From positions 1-64,000 of the forward strand of contig NZ_FNUY01000007.1 in assembly GCF_900108245.1 (NCBI RefSeq): a DNA stretch of 64,000 bases. The letters are read 5' to 3'. Below the pieces are notes generated by a model. The model ran no database searches and was not told the origin of the DNA. It was given only the letters and a program-made list of their open reading frames with translations. Each line of letters begins with the position of its first letter. Positions within the stretch are counted from its first letter, which is position 1. The DNA comes from Allobosea lathyri. Lineage in GTDB: Bacteria; Pseudomonadota; Alphaproteobacteria; Rhizobiales; Beijerinckiaceae. Below, piece after piece: positions 1 to 7,756 of the stretch. The position numbers were made by a program, and so were the translations under genes.

Positions 1-339
1 GGACCGGTCACCAGTCCGACCCTGCTCGCGCTCATGCCCGAGCTCGGCCAGCGTTCGCCCAAGACCATCGCCGCTCTGGCGGGCCTCGCGCCGCTCAACC
101 GCGACAGCGGCGCCTTCCGCGGCAAGCGCGCCATTGCCGGGGGCAGACCGCGCCTGCGACAGGCCCTCTACATGGCCGCCGTCGCAACCATCCGCTCCCG
201 CTCGCGCTTCGCGACCCTCTACAAAACCATGACTGCCGCCGGAAAACCCGCAAAGGTCGCCCTCATCGCCATCGCCCGAAAAATCCTCGTCACCGCAAAC
301 GCCGTCCTGCGCGACAAACGCTCCTTCCAGCCACGATGA
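1..339 (+). CDS. IS110-family transposase, C-terminal part (5' end outside window)
   Basis: The reading frame is open from base 1 and ends at 337-339, so only about 112 C-terminal residues are inside the window. They match the transposase_20 (IS116/IS110/IS902) domain: a GPVTSPTLLALMPELG stretch, then ALAGLAPLNRDSGAFRGKR, GGRPRLRQALYMAA and a helical end. In this family the domain works with an N-terminal DEDD RuvC-like nuclease and a bridge RNA to insert circular IS DNA; those parts would lie to the left. A truncated copy of the local palindromic repeat begins about 10 bp after the stop. Whether the element is intact cannot be judged. Confidence 0.9.
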   Translation, partial: GPVTSPTLLALMPELGQRSPKTIAALAGLAPLNRDSGAFRGKRAIAGGRPRLRQALYMAAVATIRSRSRFATLYKTMTAAGKPAKVALIAIARKILVTANAVLRDKRSFQPR

Positions 340-348
340 AACACAGTT

Positions 349-391
349 GCCGGATCTGCGCCGCTTCGCGGCTTGTCCGGGATGACGGCGC
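349..391. repeat. Truncated copy (right half) of the interspersed GTCATCC/GGATGAC palindrome
   Basis: The sequence GGATCTGCGCCGCTTCGCGG followed by CTTGTCCGGGATGACGGCG matches the right half of the full repeats at 27295-27402 and 43202-43320. The left half with GTCATCC is missing, and the IS110 transposase end stands in its place. This fits insertion of the IS into a resident repeat, though deletion could give the same picture. Confidence 0.75.
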
Positions 392-840
392 CTTTCGATG
401 CGAAATGCCACCAACTGAATCGTTCACGACTGCTCCTCACGATGAGGGCTGAGGGAGAGATGAGACGATCTCCGCTGCCGTGCCTCAATGACGCATGCGC
501 GCCACGCGCGGCCGGCTCTCGAATGGGCCCGTCTCGCAGCGCCGGATCGCGATTGTCGCGCCACCTTAGAACTGCTAGACACTCGGCCATGTCACTGCGT
601 TCCAATCGATCGATGCTGCGCGTCTGCGCCGTCCAGGGTGAAGGCCATCTGCCTGCCCTGCCGACGACGCAGGACTTCGTCGCGCTCGACGACCACGCCC
701 GGCTGCCCTGGCGCTTCTTCGGACGCTTCACGGCGTCGATCGCCGCAGGCCTTACGCGCGCCTGAGACCGGCCTGTTTTGGCCAGCGACAGGCCGTTGCG
801 CTGCGCCCTCCGGCCTGAGCCGGCCCCGACTAAGACATCT

Positions 841-868
841 CGATATCCGCACGACATTTCGATATCCG
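841..868 (+). promoter_or_regulatory. Paired direct repeats CGATATCCG upstream of leuC
   Basis: CGATATCCG occurs at 841-849 and again at 860-868, a 19-bp step, ending 16 bp before the leuC ATG. The step is close to two helical turns, as for tandem regulator sites, but the position is downstream of where a promoter would normally lie. An AGAGG ribosome site follows at 871-875. A regulatory role is only a suggestion. Confidence 0.3.
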
Positions 869-884
869 ACAGAGGCTCCACGTC

Positions 885-2300
885 ATGACGTCCAGCACCC
901 CCCGCACGCTCTACGACAAGATCTTCGACGACCACATCGTCGACCGGCAGGAGGACGGCACCTGCCTGCTCTATATCGACCGCCACCTCGTCCATGAGGT
1001 CACCAGCCCGCAGGCCTTCGAGGGTCTGCGCATGACCGGCCGCAAGGTCCACGCGCCCCACAAGACGCTGGCCGTGGTCGACCACAACATCCCCACGACC
1101 GACCGTTCCAAGGGCATCGCGGAAGAAGAAAGCCGCATCCAGGTCGAGGCTCTCGCCAGGAACGCCAAGGATTTCGGCGTCGAATACTTCAATGAGCTCG
1201 ATATCCGCCAGGGTATCGTCCACATCGTCGGCCCCGAGCAGGGCTTCACCTTGCCCGGCACCACGATCGTCTGCGGCGACAGCCACACCTCGACCCATGG
1301 CGCCTTCGGCGCGCTGGCCCACGGCATCGGCACTTCGGAAGTCGAGCATGTGCTGGCGACGCAAACGCTGATCCAGAAGAAGGCCAAGAACATGCTCGTC
1401 CAGGTGGACGGCACGGTCGCCAAGGGCGTCACCGCCAAGGACATCACGCTGGCGATCATCGGCGAGATCGGCACTGCCGGCGGCACGGGCTCGGTCATCG
1501 AATATGCCGGCGAGGCCATCCGCGCGCTCTCGATGGAAGGCCGCATGACCGTCTGCAACATGTCGATCGAGGGCGGCGCCCGCGCCGGCATGGTCGCGCC
1601 CGACGAGAAGGCCTATGCCTATCTCAACGGCCGCCCCAAGGCGCCCAAGGGCGCGGCCTGGGACGCAGCCCAGCGCTATTGGGAGACGCTCTACACCGAT
1701 GAGGGCGCGCATTTCGATCGTATCGTCAGGCTCGACGCCAACAACCTGCCGCCGATCGTGTCCTGGGGCACCAGCCCCGAGGACGTGATCTCGGTGGCGG
1801 GCGCCGTCCCCGACCCGGCCCTGATCGAGGACGAGACCAAGCGCTCCTCCAAGCAGCGCGCGCTCGACTATATGGGCCTGACCGCCGGCACGAAGATGAT
1901 CGACATCCCGCTCGACGTGATCTGGATCGGCTCATGCACCAATGGCCGCATCGAGGATCTGCGCGCAGTGGCCAAGATCGTCGAGGGCAAGAAGATCGCC
2001 GGCTCGCTCGACTATGCGATGATCGTGCCGGGTTCCGGCCTGGTGAAGCAGCAGGCCGAGGCCGAGGGGCTCGACAAGATCTTCCTCGCCGCCGGCTTCG
2101 AGTGGCGCGAGCCGGGCTGCTCGATGTGCCTGGGCATGAACCCCGACCAGCTCAAGCCGGGCCAGCGCGCCGCCTCGACCTCGAACCGCAATTTCGAGGG
2201 TCGCCAGGGCTTCAAGGGCCGCACCCATCTGGTCTCGCCGCAGATGGCGGCAGCCGCGGCGCTTGTCGGCCATTTCGTCGACGTCCGGCAGCTGGGCTGA
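885..2300 (+). CDS. leuC: 3-isopropylmalate dehydratase, large subunit
   Basis: LeuC is the aconitase-type catalytic subunit that isomerises 2- to 3-isopropylmalate in leucine synthesis, working in the cytosol with LeuD. The 471-residue length is normal. The substrate-binding block [19 protein letters not shown] begins near residue 128, and the three cysteines that hold the [4Fe-4S] cluster are at 351 (GSCTNGR), 412 and 415 ([11 protein letters not shown]). An AGAGG ribosome site at 871-875 supports the ATG at 885. The leuD subunit gene follows on the same strand about 1.5 kb later, separated by three unrelated genes rather than adjacent. Confidence 0.97.
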   Translation: MTSSTPRTLYDKIFDDHIVDRQEDGTCLLYIDRHLVHEVTSPQAFEGLRMTGRKVHAPHKTLAVVDHNIPTTDRSKGIAEEESRIQVEALARNAKDFGVEYFNELDIRQGIVHIVGPEQGFTLPGTTIVCGDSHTSTHGAFGALAHGIGTSEVEHVLATQTLIQKKAKNMLVQVDGTVAKGVTAKDITLAIIGEIGTAGGTGSVIEYAGEAIRALSMEGRMTVCNMSIEGGARAGMVAPDEKAYAYLNGRPKAPKGAAWDAAQRYWETLYTDEGAHFDRIVRLDANNLPPIVSWGTSPEDVISVAGAVPDPALIEDETKRSSKQRALDYMGLTAGTKMIDIPLDVIWIGSCTNGRIEDLRAVAKIVEGKKIAGSLDYAMIVPGSGLVKQQAEAEGLDKIFLAAGFEWREPGCSMCLGMNPDQLKPGQRAASTSNRNFEGRQGFKGRTHLVSPQMAAAAALVGHFVDVRQLG

Positions 2301-2327
2301 GATCGAGGCCGAGCGGGGAGCACGAGC

Positions 2328-2573
2328 ATGGCGAACGATCCCCGCGAAGCCGCCCGCGCCAAGGAGGCCAAGGACACTCTGGAGCGCGTCAAGCGCGACC
2401 ATGAGAGTTTCCTCGGCTCCTCCATGGGACGCGCCGCCGACCATTTCTCCGGCAGCGACGCGCCCGAAGGCGACAAGATCGAACTCTGGGGACGGCGCAT
2501 CGGCCGCACCCTGTCCCTGTTTGCGGTCATCGCCCTCGCCTACTGGCTTGGCTACCAACTGAAGATCTGGTGA
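2328..2573 (+). CDS. Small single-pass membrane protein, unknown function
   Basis: This 81-residue protein has a charged, helical N-terminal half (about residues 1-55, rich in Ala, Lys, Glu and Arg) and one hydrophobic segment near the C-terminus (LSLFAVIALAYWLGYQL), so it is probably tail-anchored in the inner membrane. I do not recognise a family. It sits 27 bp after leuC, and its stop overlaps the start of the next gene, so the two are probably translated together. The frame is clean and the spacing operon-like. Confidence 0.75.
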   Translation: MANDPREAARAKEAKDTLERVKRDHESFLGSSMGRAADHFSGSDAPEGDKIELWGRRIGRTLSLFAVIALAYWLGYQLKIW

Positions 2574-3076
2574 TGGGCAGCGTACCGTCGATCAAGGCCT
2601 CTGCGATCAAGGCCTCCGCGAGCACGTCTTCGGCCAGCGCGAGCGCTCACGCGGAGGCGTCGTCGAGCTTCAGCTGGGATGGCGCGAAGGCGCCGTCCGT
2701 GGCGGAGTTCGAGCTGCTGGCTCAGGAGGCCTTCGACGGCTTGCCGGAGGAGTTCCGCGCGCTTTGCAGCGACGTGATCTTCAACGTCACGGAGTTTCCC
2801 GAGGACGATGTGCTGAAGGAGCTTGGAGCCGAGAGCCCCTTCGACATCCTCGGCCTGTTCACCGGCATCGGCCTGCCGCAGCAGGGCTACGCCCCGCAGA
2901 CCGGCCAGATGCCCAACACGATCCATCTCTACCGTCGCCCGATCCTCGACTACTGGGCGGAGAACGATGAAAGCCTGGGCGCGATCGTGACCCATGTCCT
3001 TGTCCACGAGATCGGCCATCATTTCGGCTTTTCCGATGAAGACATGGAAGCCATCGAAGCTGCGGCGGAGCGATAA
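2570..3076 (+). CDS. Zincin-like metallopeptidase family protein (PF06262 type)
   Basis: The protein carries the zinc-protease motif HEIGHHFGFSDEDM at about residues 146-159 with GTG at 2570 as start; His, Glu and the second His are the expected zinc and catalytic residues. The block from AEFELLAQEAFDGLPEEFRALC through LFTGIGLPQQGY is typical of the small zincin_1 family, whose members are usually 110-140 residues and whose substrates are unknown. The first 35 or so residues are low-complexity (Ser, Ala, Lys, with repeated IKAS) and not part of the family. A start at ATG 2573 overlaps the previous stop; GTG 2699 would give a protein of usual length. Confidence 0.85.
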   Translation: MMGSVPSIKASAIKASASTSSASASAHAEASSSFSWDGAKAPSVAEFELLAQEAFDGLPEEFRALCSDVIFNVTEFPEDDVLKELGAESPFDILGLFTGIGLPQQGYAPQTGQMPNTIHLYRRPILDYWAENDESLGAIVTHVLVHEIGHHFGFSDEDMEAIEAAAER

Positions 3077-3100
3077 ACTATGCGGCGGAGCCATCAACGA
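3061..3100 (+). repeat. Tandem 20-bp duplication at a gene junction
   Basis: TGCGGCGGAGCGATAAACTA (3061-3080) is followed directly by TGCGGCGGAGCCATCAACGA (3081-3100), 17 of 20 bases identical. The first unit holds the TAA stop of the zincin gene. The second ends on the first base of the exporter ATG and places GCGGAG about 10 bases before it, so the duplication may have supplied the ribosome site. Confidence 0.85.
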
Positions 3101-3731
3101 TGATCGACGATCTGATCCGCCATCTGCCGGATCTGGCCCTGGTCTACTCGGCCTTCTTCCTCGCTGTCGCCAGCCCCGGCCCCAGCAACCTCGCGGTCAT
3201 GGCGACCTCGATGGAACGTGGCCGCCGCGCCGGGCTGACGCTGGCGCTGGGAGTTACCACGGGCTCGCTGACCTGGGGCATCCTGGCCGCGATCGGCGTC
3301 TCGACCCTGGTCGTGGCCCATCCCGGCGCGCTCTACGCCATCAAGATCGTCGGCGGTCTCTATCTGCTGTTCCTGGCCTGGCGCTCGGCGCGCTCGGCCA
3401 TGCGCGCCGACATGCCGCCACCGAAAACCGCCGTTTCCGGCCACCGCACTATCTGCGCGGCTACCTGATGCACCTCACCAATCCCAAGGCGATCCTGAGC
3501 TGGACGGCGATCATCGCGCTCGGCCTGCGTCCCGATGCGCCCGTGGCGATCGTCTACGCCATCATCATCGGCTGTCTGCTGATCTCGCTGCTGATCAATC
3601 AGGGATACGCCATCCTGTTTTCGAGCGCCCCGATGATCGCGGGCTATCGCAGGATCAGGCGCCGGGCGGAAGCCTGCCTTGCCGCCTTCTTCGCCTTTGC
3701 CAGTTTCAAACTCCTGACGTCGCAGCTGTGA
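3100..3731 (+). pseudogene. LysE/RhtB-family amino-acid exporter, broken by a frameshift
   Basis: Two overlapping frames give the two halves of one LysE-type exporter. The first (3100-3468) encodes VYSAFFLAVASPGPSNLAVM and the next helices through YLLFLAWRSARSAMRADMPP. The second, shifted by one base, resumes near 3445-3455 with HYLRGYLMHLTNPKAILSW and runs to 3731. One base seems to be missing around 3450 compared with an intact member of about 210 residues. Both halves keep family-typical residues and no other damage is seen, so the lesion is recent, a sequencing error, or a slippage site. Proteins of this family export amino acids through the inner membrane. Confidence 0.85.
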
Positions 3732-3790
3732 GCCGCGTTGTCGCCCACGTCACGAATTCATAGCCAAAAGCACCGAATAGGAGCCCTGCC

Positions 3791-4393
3791 ATGCAGCCCT
3801 TCACCACCCTGACCTCGACGCCGGCCCCGCTGAAAGTGATCAATGTCGACACCGACATGATCATCCCCAAGCAGTACCTCAAGACGATCAAGCGCACCGG
3901 GCTGGGCACCGCGCTGTTCTCGGAGATGCGCTACAAGGATGACGGTTCGGAGAACCCCGACTTCGTGCTGAACCAGCCCTCCTACCGCAAATCGGAGATC
4001 CTGGTCGCCGGCGACAATTTCGGCTGCGGCTCCTCGCGCGAGCATGCGCCCTGGGCCCTGCTCGACTTCGGCATCCGCTGCGTGATCTCGACGTCCTTCG
4101 CCGATATTTTCTACAATAACTGCTTCAAGAACGGCATCCTGCCGATCGTCGTCTCGCCCGAGGACCTCGAGAAGCTCTTCGACGACGCCGACCGCGGCTC
4201 CAACGCCACACTGACGGTCGATCTCGAAAAGCAGGAGATCAAGGGCCCCGATGGCGGCACGGTGACCTTCGACATCGACCCGTTCCGCAAGCATTGCCTG
4301 ATGAACGGCCTCGACGATATCGGCCTGACCATGGAGAAGGCCGCGAAGATCGATGCCTTCGAGGAAAAGCTCGCCAAGCGCGAGTGGGCTTGA
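3791..4393 (+). CDS. leuD: 3-isopropylmalate dehydratase, small subunit
   Basis: LeuD is the small subunit that completes the active site of isopropylmalate isomerase with LeuC. The 200 residues are a normal length. Recognisable blocks are [17 protein letters not shown] near residue 19 and [21 protein letters not shown] near residue 74, the swivelling domain's substrate loop. It follows the broken LysE exporter by about 60 bp and is convergent with the DUF1501 gene. Its last codons and stop lie inside a tandemly duplicated spacer, so a second copy of its 3' end appears at about 4584-4598. Confidence 0.96.
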   Translation: MQPFTTLTSTPAPLKVINVDTDMIIPKQYLKTIKRTGLGTALFSEMRYKDDGSENPDFVLNQPSYRKSEILVAGDNFGCGSSREHAPWALLDFGIRCVISTSFADIFYNNCFKNGILPIVVSPEDLEKLFDDADRGSNATLTVDLEKQEIKGPDGGTVTFDIDPFRKHCLMNGLDDIGLTMEKAAKIDAFEEKLAKREWA

Positions 4394-4588
4394 TTCCTTC
4401 TCCCCTCGGGGGAGAAGGTGGCTCGGCGAAGCCGAGACGGATGAGGGGGCGCTCGACGAATACCGTTTGGCGCCCTCGTACAGCTGATCGGATAGGGTAC
4501 GGCGCCCCCTCATCCGGCGCTGCGCGCCACCTTCTCCCGCGAGGGGAGAAGGGAAAGTCCTACCCCACGATCCCCTGCATCGGCGCGA
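4379..4588. repeat. Tandem spacer duplication, copy 1 (contains a long palindrome)
   Basis: This unit starts in the last codons of leuD (CGCGAGTGGGCTTGA), passes through a long imperfect palindrome with arms CTTCTCCCC...GGGGAGAAG and ATGAGGGGGCGC...GCGCCCCCTCAT, and ends with a copy of the last nine codons and stop of the convergent DUF1501 gene (CTACCCCACGATCCCC, 4560-4575). The same series is repeated from about 4584. The palindrome could fold on either strand and end transcription from both sides. Confidence 0.85.
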
Positions 4589-4802
4589 ATGGGCTTGAGC
4601 GCTGCTTCCCTTCTCCCCTCGCGGGAGAAGGTGGCTCGGCGAAGCCGAGACGGATGAGGGGGCGCTCGACGAATACCGGTTTAGCGCCCTCGTACAGCTG
4701 ATCGGACAGGGCACGGCGCCCCCTCATCCGGCGCTGCGCGCCACCTTCTCCCGCGAGGGGAGAAGGGAAAGCCCTACCCCACGATCCCCTGCATCGGCGC
4801 GA
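4584..4802. repeat. Tandem spacer duplication, copy 2
   Basis: This second unit begins with CGCGAATGGGCTTGA, a near copy of the leuD 3' end, carries the same palindrome, and ends in the functional 3' end of the DUF1501 gene (stop at 4774-4776). The period is about 205 bp at the leuD-like end and 214 bp at the other, because copy 1 lacks a few bases after its TGA. Differences are few, so the duplication looks fairly recent. Confidence 0.85.
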
Positions 4803-6030
4803 TCTCGCCCGTGCCCGGAAACACCTTCTCCGCCAGCACCGGCCCCGACAGCCCGAACAGCTCGGAGACGACCCCCTTGGCCACGGCGCGGATATCCGTC
4901 GTCGGCTTGAGGTCGCGCTTCTCGTAGAGCTGCTCCGGCCGCAGGCCCGGCCAGTCCGCGATCATGCGCCCGCCCTTGACCGCGCCGCCGACCAGGAAAG
5001 CCACCGTGCCCGTGCCATGGTCGGTGCCGACCGTGCCGTTGACCTTTGCCGTGCGGCCGAACTCGGTGACCACCATCACCACCGTATCCTTCCAGACCGG
5101 TTTGAGGCCCTGCTCGAAGGTGGCGAGCGCGCCGTCGAGCCCGCCCAGCAACTGCGCCAGACGACCCTTGGCGCCGCCCTCATTGGCATGGGTGTCCCAA
5201 CCCTCGAAGGCGAGCGCCGCGATGCGCGGGCCGTCGTCGGCGCCGACCAGACCGGCCGCTCCCTCGGCGATGCGCTTCATCCCCTCGATACTGTCGGGCC
5301 CGCCGCCGCCACGGGTATCGCCGGCCATGCCGCGCCGTTGCGCGATGCCCTCGGTCTCGATCGCCTGGGCCAGCGCGCGCGCCAGACCGGGATCGCGTTC
5401 GCCGTAGAGATCGCCGAGGCGCTGCATCAGATCGGGACCGGCCCTCGCCATGCGTGGCGGTGCCCAGCCCAGAATGGGAGCCTGGCCGCGCACCACCAGC
5501 GGCGGCACGACGCCGACGCCGAGCACGCCGTGGCGCGAGACCGCCTCGCCCTGCGGCAGGCTCGCAATCAGCCGGTTGAGCCAGCCGCTCTCGGTTCGGC
5601 CCGGCCCGCCTTGCCCGCTCTCCAGCACGTCCTGCCCGTCGAAATGCGAGCGCTCGCGATAGCCGGTGGCCGCAGCGTGCACGATGCTGGCTTGGCCCGA
5701 CGCATAGAGCCGCGCGAGATTGGGCATCGCGGGGTGGAGATAGAAGAAGCCGTCGAGCGGCAGCGCCGCATCCGGCCCATCCTTGGCGAGCGCGATGCCC
5801 TCGCGCAGGCCGAGATAATCGGGATCGCCGATCGGCGGCACGGCGGAAAGCCCGTCGAGCGCGCCGCGCAGAACCACGAGCAGGAAGCGCGGATCGCGGC
5901 TGCCCGCCGCCGCATAGGCGAATTTCGGCACGAAGGACCAGGCGAAGAGGGCGCCGGCCGCGCCGAGCACCGCCCGGCGCGAAGCCGTCATCCGTTCGCA
6001 ATCGTCGTCAGTGTCGGACATGCGCCTCAC
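4774..6030 (-). CDS. DUF1501 family secreted protein (Tat signal)
   Basis: This DUF1501 protein belongs to the alkaline-phosphatase/sulfatase-like superfamily; its function is not established. The N-terminus has a twin-arginine-type signal, SRRAVLGAAGALFAWSFVPKF, ending near AYA, so export is expected in folded form. The conserved block VVMVVTEFGRTAKVNGTVGTDHGTGTVAFLVGG lies in the C-terminal third, with HFDGQDVLESG near residue 130. GTG at 6030 overlaps the stop of the DUF1800 gene by four bases (GTGA), which favours coupled translation; ATG at 6021 is an alternative start. DUF1800/DUF1501 pairs of this order are common in proteobacteria. Confidence 0.92.
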   Translation of the reverse strand: MRRMSDTDDDCERMTASRRAVLGAAGALFAWSFVPKFAYAAAGSRDPRFLLVVLRGALDGLSAVPPIGDPDYLGLREGIALAKDGPDAALPLDGFFYLHPAMPNLARLYASGQASIVHAAATGYRERSHFDGQDVLESGQGGPGRTESGWLNRLIASLPQGEAVSRHGVLGVGVVPPLVVRGQAPILGWAPPRMARAGPDLMQRLGDLYGERDPGLARALAQAIETEGIAQRRGMAGDTRGGGGPDSIEGMKRIAEGAAGLVGADDGPRIAALAFEGWDTHANEGGAKGRLAQLLGGLDGALATFEQGLKPVWKDTVVMVVTEFGRTAKVNGTVGTDHGTGTVAFLVGGAVKGGRMIADWPGLRPEQLYEKRDLKPTTDIRAVAKGVVSELFGLSGPVLAEKVFPGTGEIAPMQGIVG

Positions 6031-7547
6031 CTCCGCTGAAATTCGGGCGACATCAGCAGGAGCGCCAGCGCCTGCGATTTGCTTTCGGCGCGCGCGATCG
6101 CCTGCCGGGTCTCGGCCGAGATTTGCGGGCCGAGCGCATCCTCAGCCAGCGCGCGTGGATCGGGCACGCTGCCCGCCGCCTGCCGGCCCCAATTGGCGGC
6201 GACGTCGATGCGGGTCTTGATGCCCTCCGCCGAAGCCCAGGCATCGTTGGTATCGGGATAGCCATTGGGTCCGGAGGGTTGCCAGAACGGCTGGCCCATC
6301 ACGCCGAGCGGCCCAATGATCTGCCCGCTATCGGGCTTGCGCCCCAGCGCCCGATACGCAGCAATCAGGAATTCCTGCGGCGTGCGGATCTTGGTGGGCT
6401 GTGCCTCCCAGGCGACGTCGGATTCCAGCAGCGCGCGCGAAACTGCCTTGAGGTCGCCATCGGTCCTTCGGAAGACCGTCGCGAGGTCGCGCGCCAGAGC
6501 GGGCGGCGGCTCGTCGGCGACGAAATGGCGGACCAGCTTGATCGCGACGAAATCGGCCGTGGCAGGGTGGCGCGCCAGATCGGAGAAGGCGGCGAGGCCC
6601 TTTTCCTGTCCGGGCTGACCATAGGGCTTGCCGAGCAGCGGCGGCTCGCCGGGCTCGTGCAGCCCGGCATTGAAGGCAAACGAGCCGGGCGCGCCGAGCC
6701 CGCCTTCGCGCCCGACCACGGTCCAGCCGGTGATGATGCGCGCGAGATTGGTGACGTCGATCTGGCCATAGCCACCGGAAACGCCGAGCGTGTGCAGTTC
6801 CAGGATTTCGCGCGCGAGGTTTTCGTTGAGGCCGCGCCCGCGTCGCTTGCCGGCCGGCGAGCCCGGCCCGATCGAGAGCCGGTTGTCGAGGAAGTCGAGC
6901 ATGGCGGGATGGCTCTCGGCCGCGACCAGCATATCCTCGAAGCGGCCAAAAACATGCGGGCGTATCGCCTCTCGCTCATAGGCGCCGGCCATGATGCGGG
7001 TCATGTTGCTCTTGGTGGCGCCGATGCAGAAATGGTTCGACCAGAACTGCACCAGCCGCTCGCCAATTCCGCCATCGGGCTCCAGGGCAAGCAGCACGCG
7101 CGCCAGAACCTCGTCGCGATAGGTCTTGTAGGGCAGCGCGGGTTCGTTCGGTGGCTTGCTCGGCTGCGGCATCTGGTTTTGAACAGAACTCGCCGCGCCC
7201 GGCGGCGCAGTGCCGACTTGCGCGCCCGGCGGCGCAGTGGCGATTTGCGCCCCCTGCCCCGCTGCGTTGGGCACCGAAGCATTTGGCGCGGCCGCATTCT
7301 GCGCCAGCACGCGTCTGGCCTCACGCTCGCTCTTCTCCTGATCCTCGAAGGCATAGAGCGCCGCGCCGATTTCGGCCGAGCCTGCGAAGGGCAGATTGGT
7401 GGGCTGCGCGACGGTGCCGCGCTCGATCTCGGCGAGCAACAACTCCCGCGCCTCGCCCCGGGCGCCCGGCGGCTGGCCCAACCTGAAGCCGAGGCCGAAA
7501 CGCTGCAGACCCAGGCTGTTTGTTCTCAACACGGATGGGCTCGCCAT
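6027..7547 (-). CDS. DUF1800 family protein
   Basis: This 506-residue protein matches DUF1800, a family always found beside DUF1501 and of unknown function. Typical blocks are LVQFWSNHFCIGATKSNMTR, NENLAREILELHTLGVSGGYGQ, ITGWTVVGREGG and KIRTPQEFLIAAYRALG. After about 75 residues there is an inserted low-complexity stretch with GAQIATAPPGAQVGTAPPGA, an imperfect nine-residue repeat. No clear signal peptide is seen. The start at ATG 7547 is chosen because CGGAG lies eight bases before it; GTG 7583 would add 12 residues. It is the first gene of a two-gene unit with the DUF1501 gene. Confidence 0.9.
   Translation of the reverse strand: MASPSVLRTNSLGLQRFGLGFRLGQPPGARGEARELLLAEIERGTVAQPTNLPFAGSAEIGAALYAFEDQEKSEREARRVLAQNAAAPNASVPNAAGQGAQIATAPPGAQVGTAPPGAASSVQNQMPQPSKPPNEPALPYKTYRDEVLARVLLALEPDGGIGERLVQFWSNHFCIGATKSNMTRIMAGAYEREAIRPHVFGRFEDMLVAAESHPAMLDFLDNRLSIGPGSPAGKRRGRGLNENLAREILELHTLGVSGGYGQIDVTNLARIITGWTVVGREGGLGAPGSFAFNAGLHEPGEPPLLGKPYGQPGQEKGLAAFSDLARHPATADFVAIKLVRHFVADEPPPALARDLATVFRRTDGDLKAVSRALLESDVAWEAQPTKIRTPQEFLIAAYRALGRKPDSGQIIGPLGVMGQPFWQPSGPNGYPDTNDAWASAEGIKTRIDVAANWGRQAAGSVPDPRALAEDALGPQISAETRQAIARAESKSQALALLLMSPEFQRR
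7197..7253. repeat. Imperfect 27-bp tandem repeat inside the DUF1800 gene
   Basis: Two units of the form GCGCCCGGCGGCGCAGTG plus nine further bases lie end to end and encode the peptide repeat GAQxxTAPP on the minus strand. The family core does not contain this segment, so it is a lineage-specific linker. Confidence 0.7.
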
Positions 7548-7680
7548 GCTGTCGTCTCCGGCCGCGATCGACGACGACCGCACGCCAAGCTGGACGCAGA
7601 ACTATGGCGAATTCCGGAGCGGAACAGGGACAATTGGACGGCATCGAAAATCGCGCTGGAAAAGGGGATCGAAACCGGGC

Positions 7681-7725
7681 GAAAAGCTCAAAAAAGAGGC
7701 CGCCGCTCCCGAGGAAGCGGCGGCC
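7681..7725 (-). terminator. Rho-independent terminator of the DUF4394 gene
   Basis: A perfect 10-bp stem, GGCCGCCGCT (7698-7707) with AGCGGCGGCC (7716-7725) and an 8-base loop, is followed on the minus strand by TCTTTTTTGAGCTTTT. It lies 31 bp after the stop of the DUF4394 gene. Confidence 0.88.
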
Positions 7726-7756
7726 CTCCCAGATGGCCGGTCAGGTCGCTCCGAGC

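Larger units (their letters stand above)
340..884. other. 545-bp spacer between the IS remnant and leuC
   Basis: No convincing gene is seen here. Open frames on both strands encode arginine- and proline-rich peptides with no recognisable motif, and none has a good ribosome site. The stretch holds a truncated palindrome at 349-391, a short GCTCCTCACGATGAGG-like motif near 430-450, and paired direct repeats just before leuC. The IS right end should lie near the start of this spacer. The leuC promoter and any leader must also lie here, but I could not place a convincing -35/-10 pair. Confidence 0.6.

Noticed and set aside
373..765. Plus-strand frame of 130 codons in the spacer before leuC
   Set aside because: Starts inside a truncated palindrome, has no ribosome site, and its peptide is Arg/Ser-rich without a family.
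219..1712. Long open frame on the minus strand (497 codons) across the spacer and leuC
   Set aside because: It is antisense to leuC, rich in Arg, Gly, Asp and Ala as GC-rich antisense frames are, and has no recognised domain.
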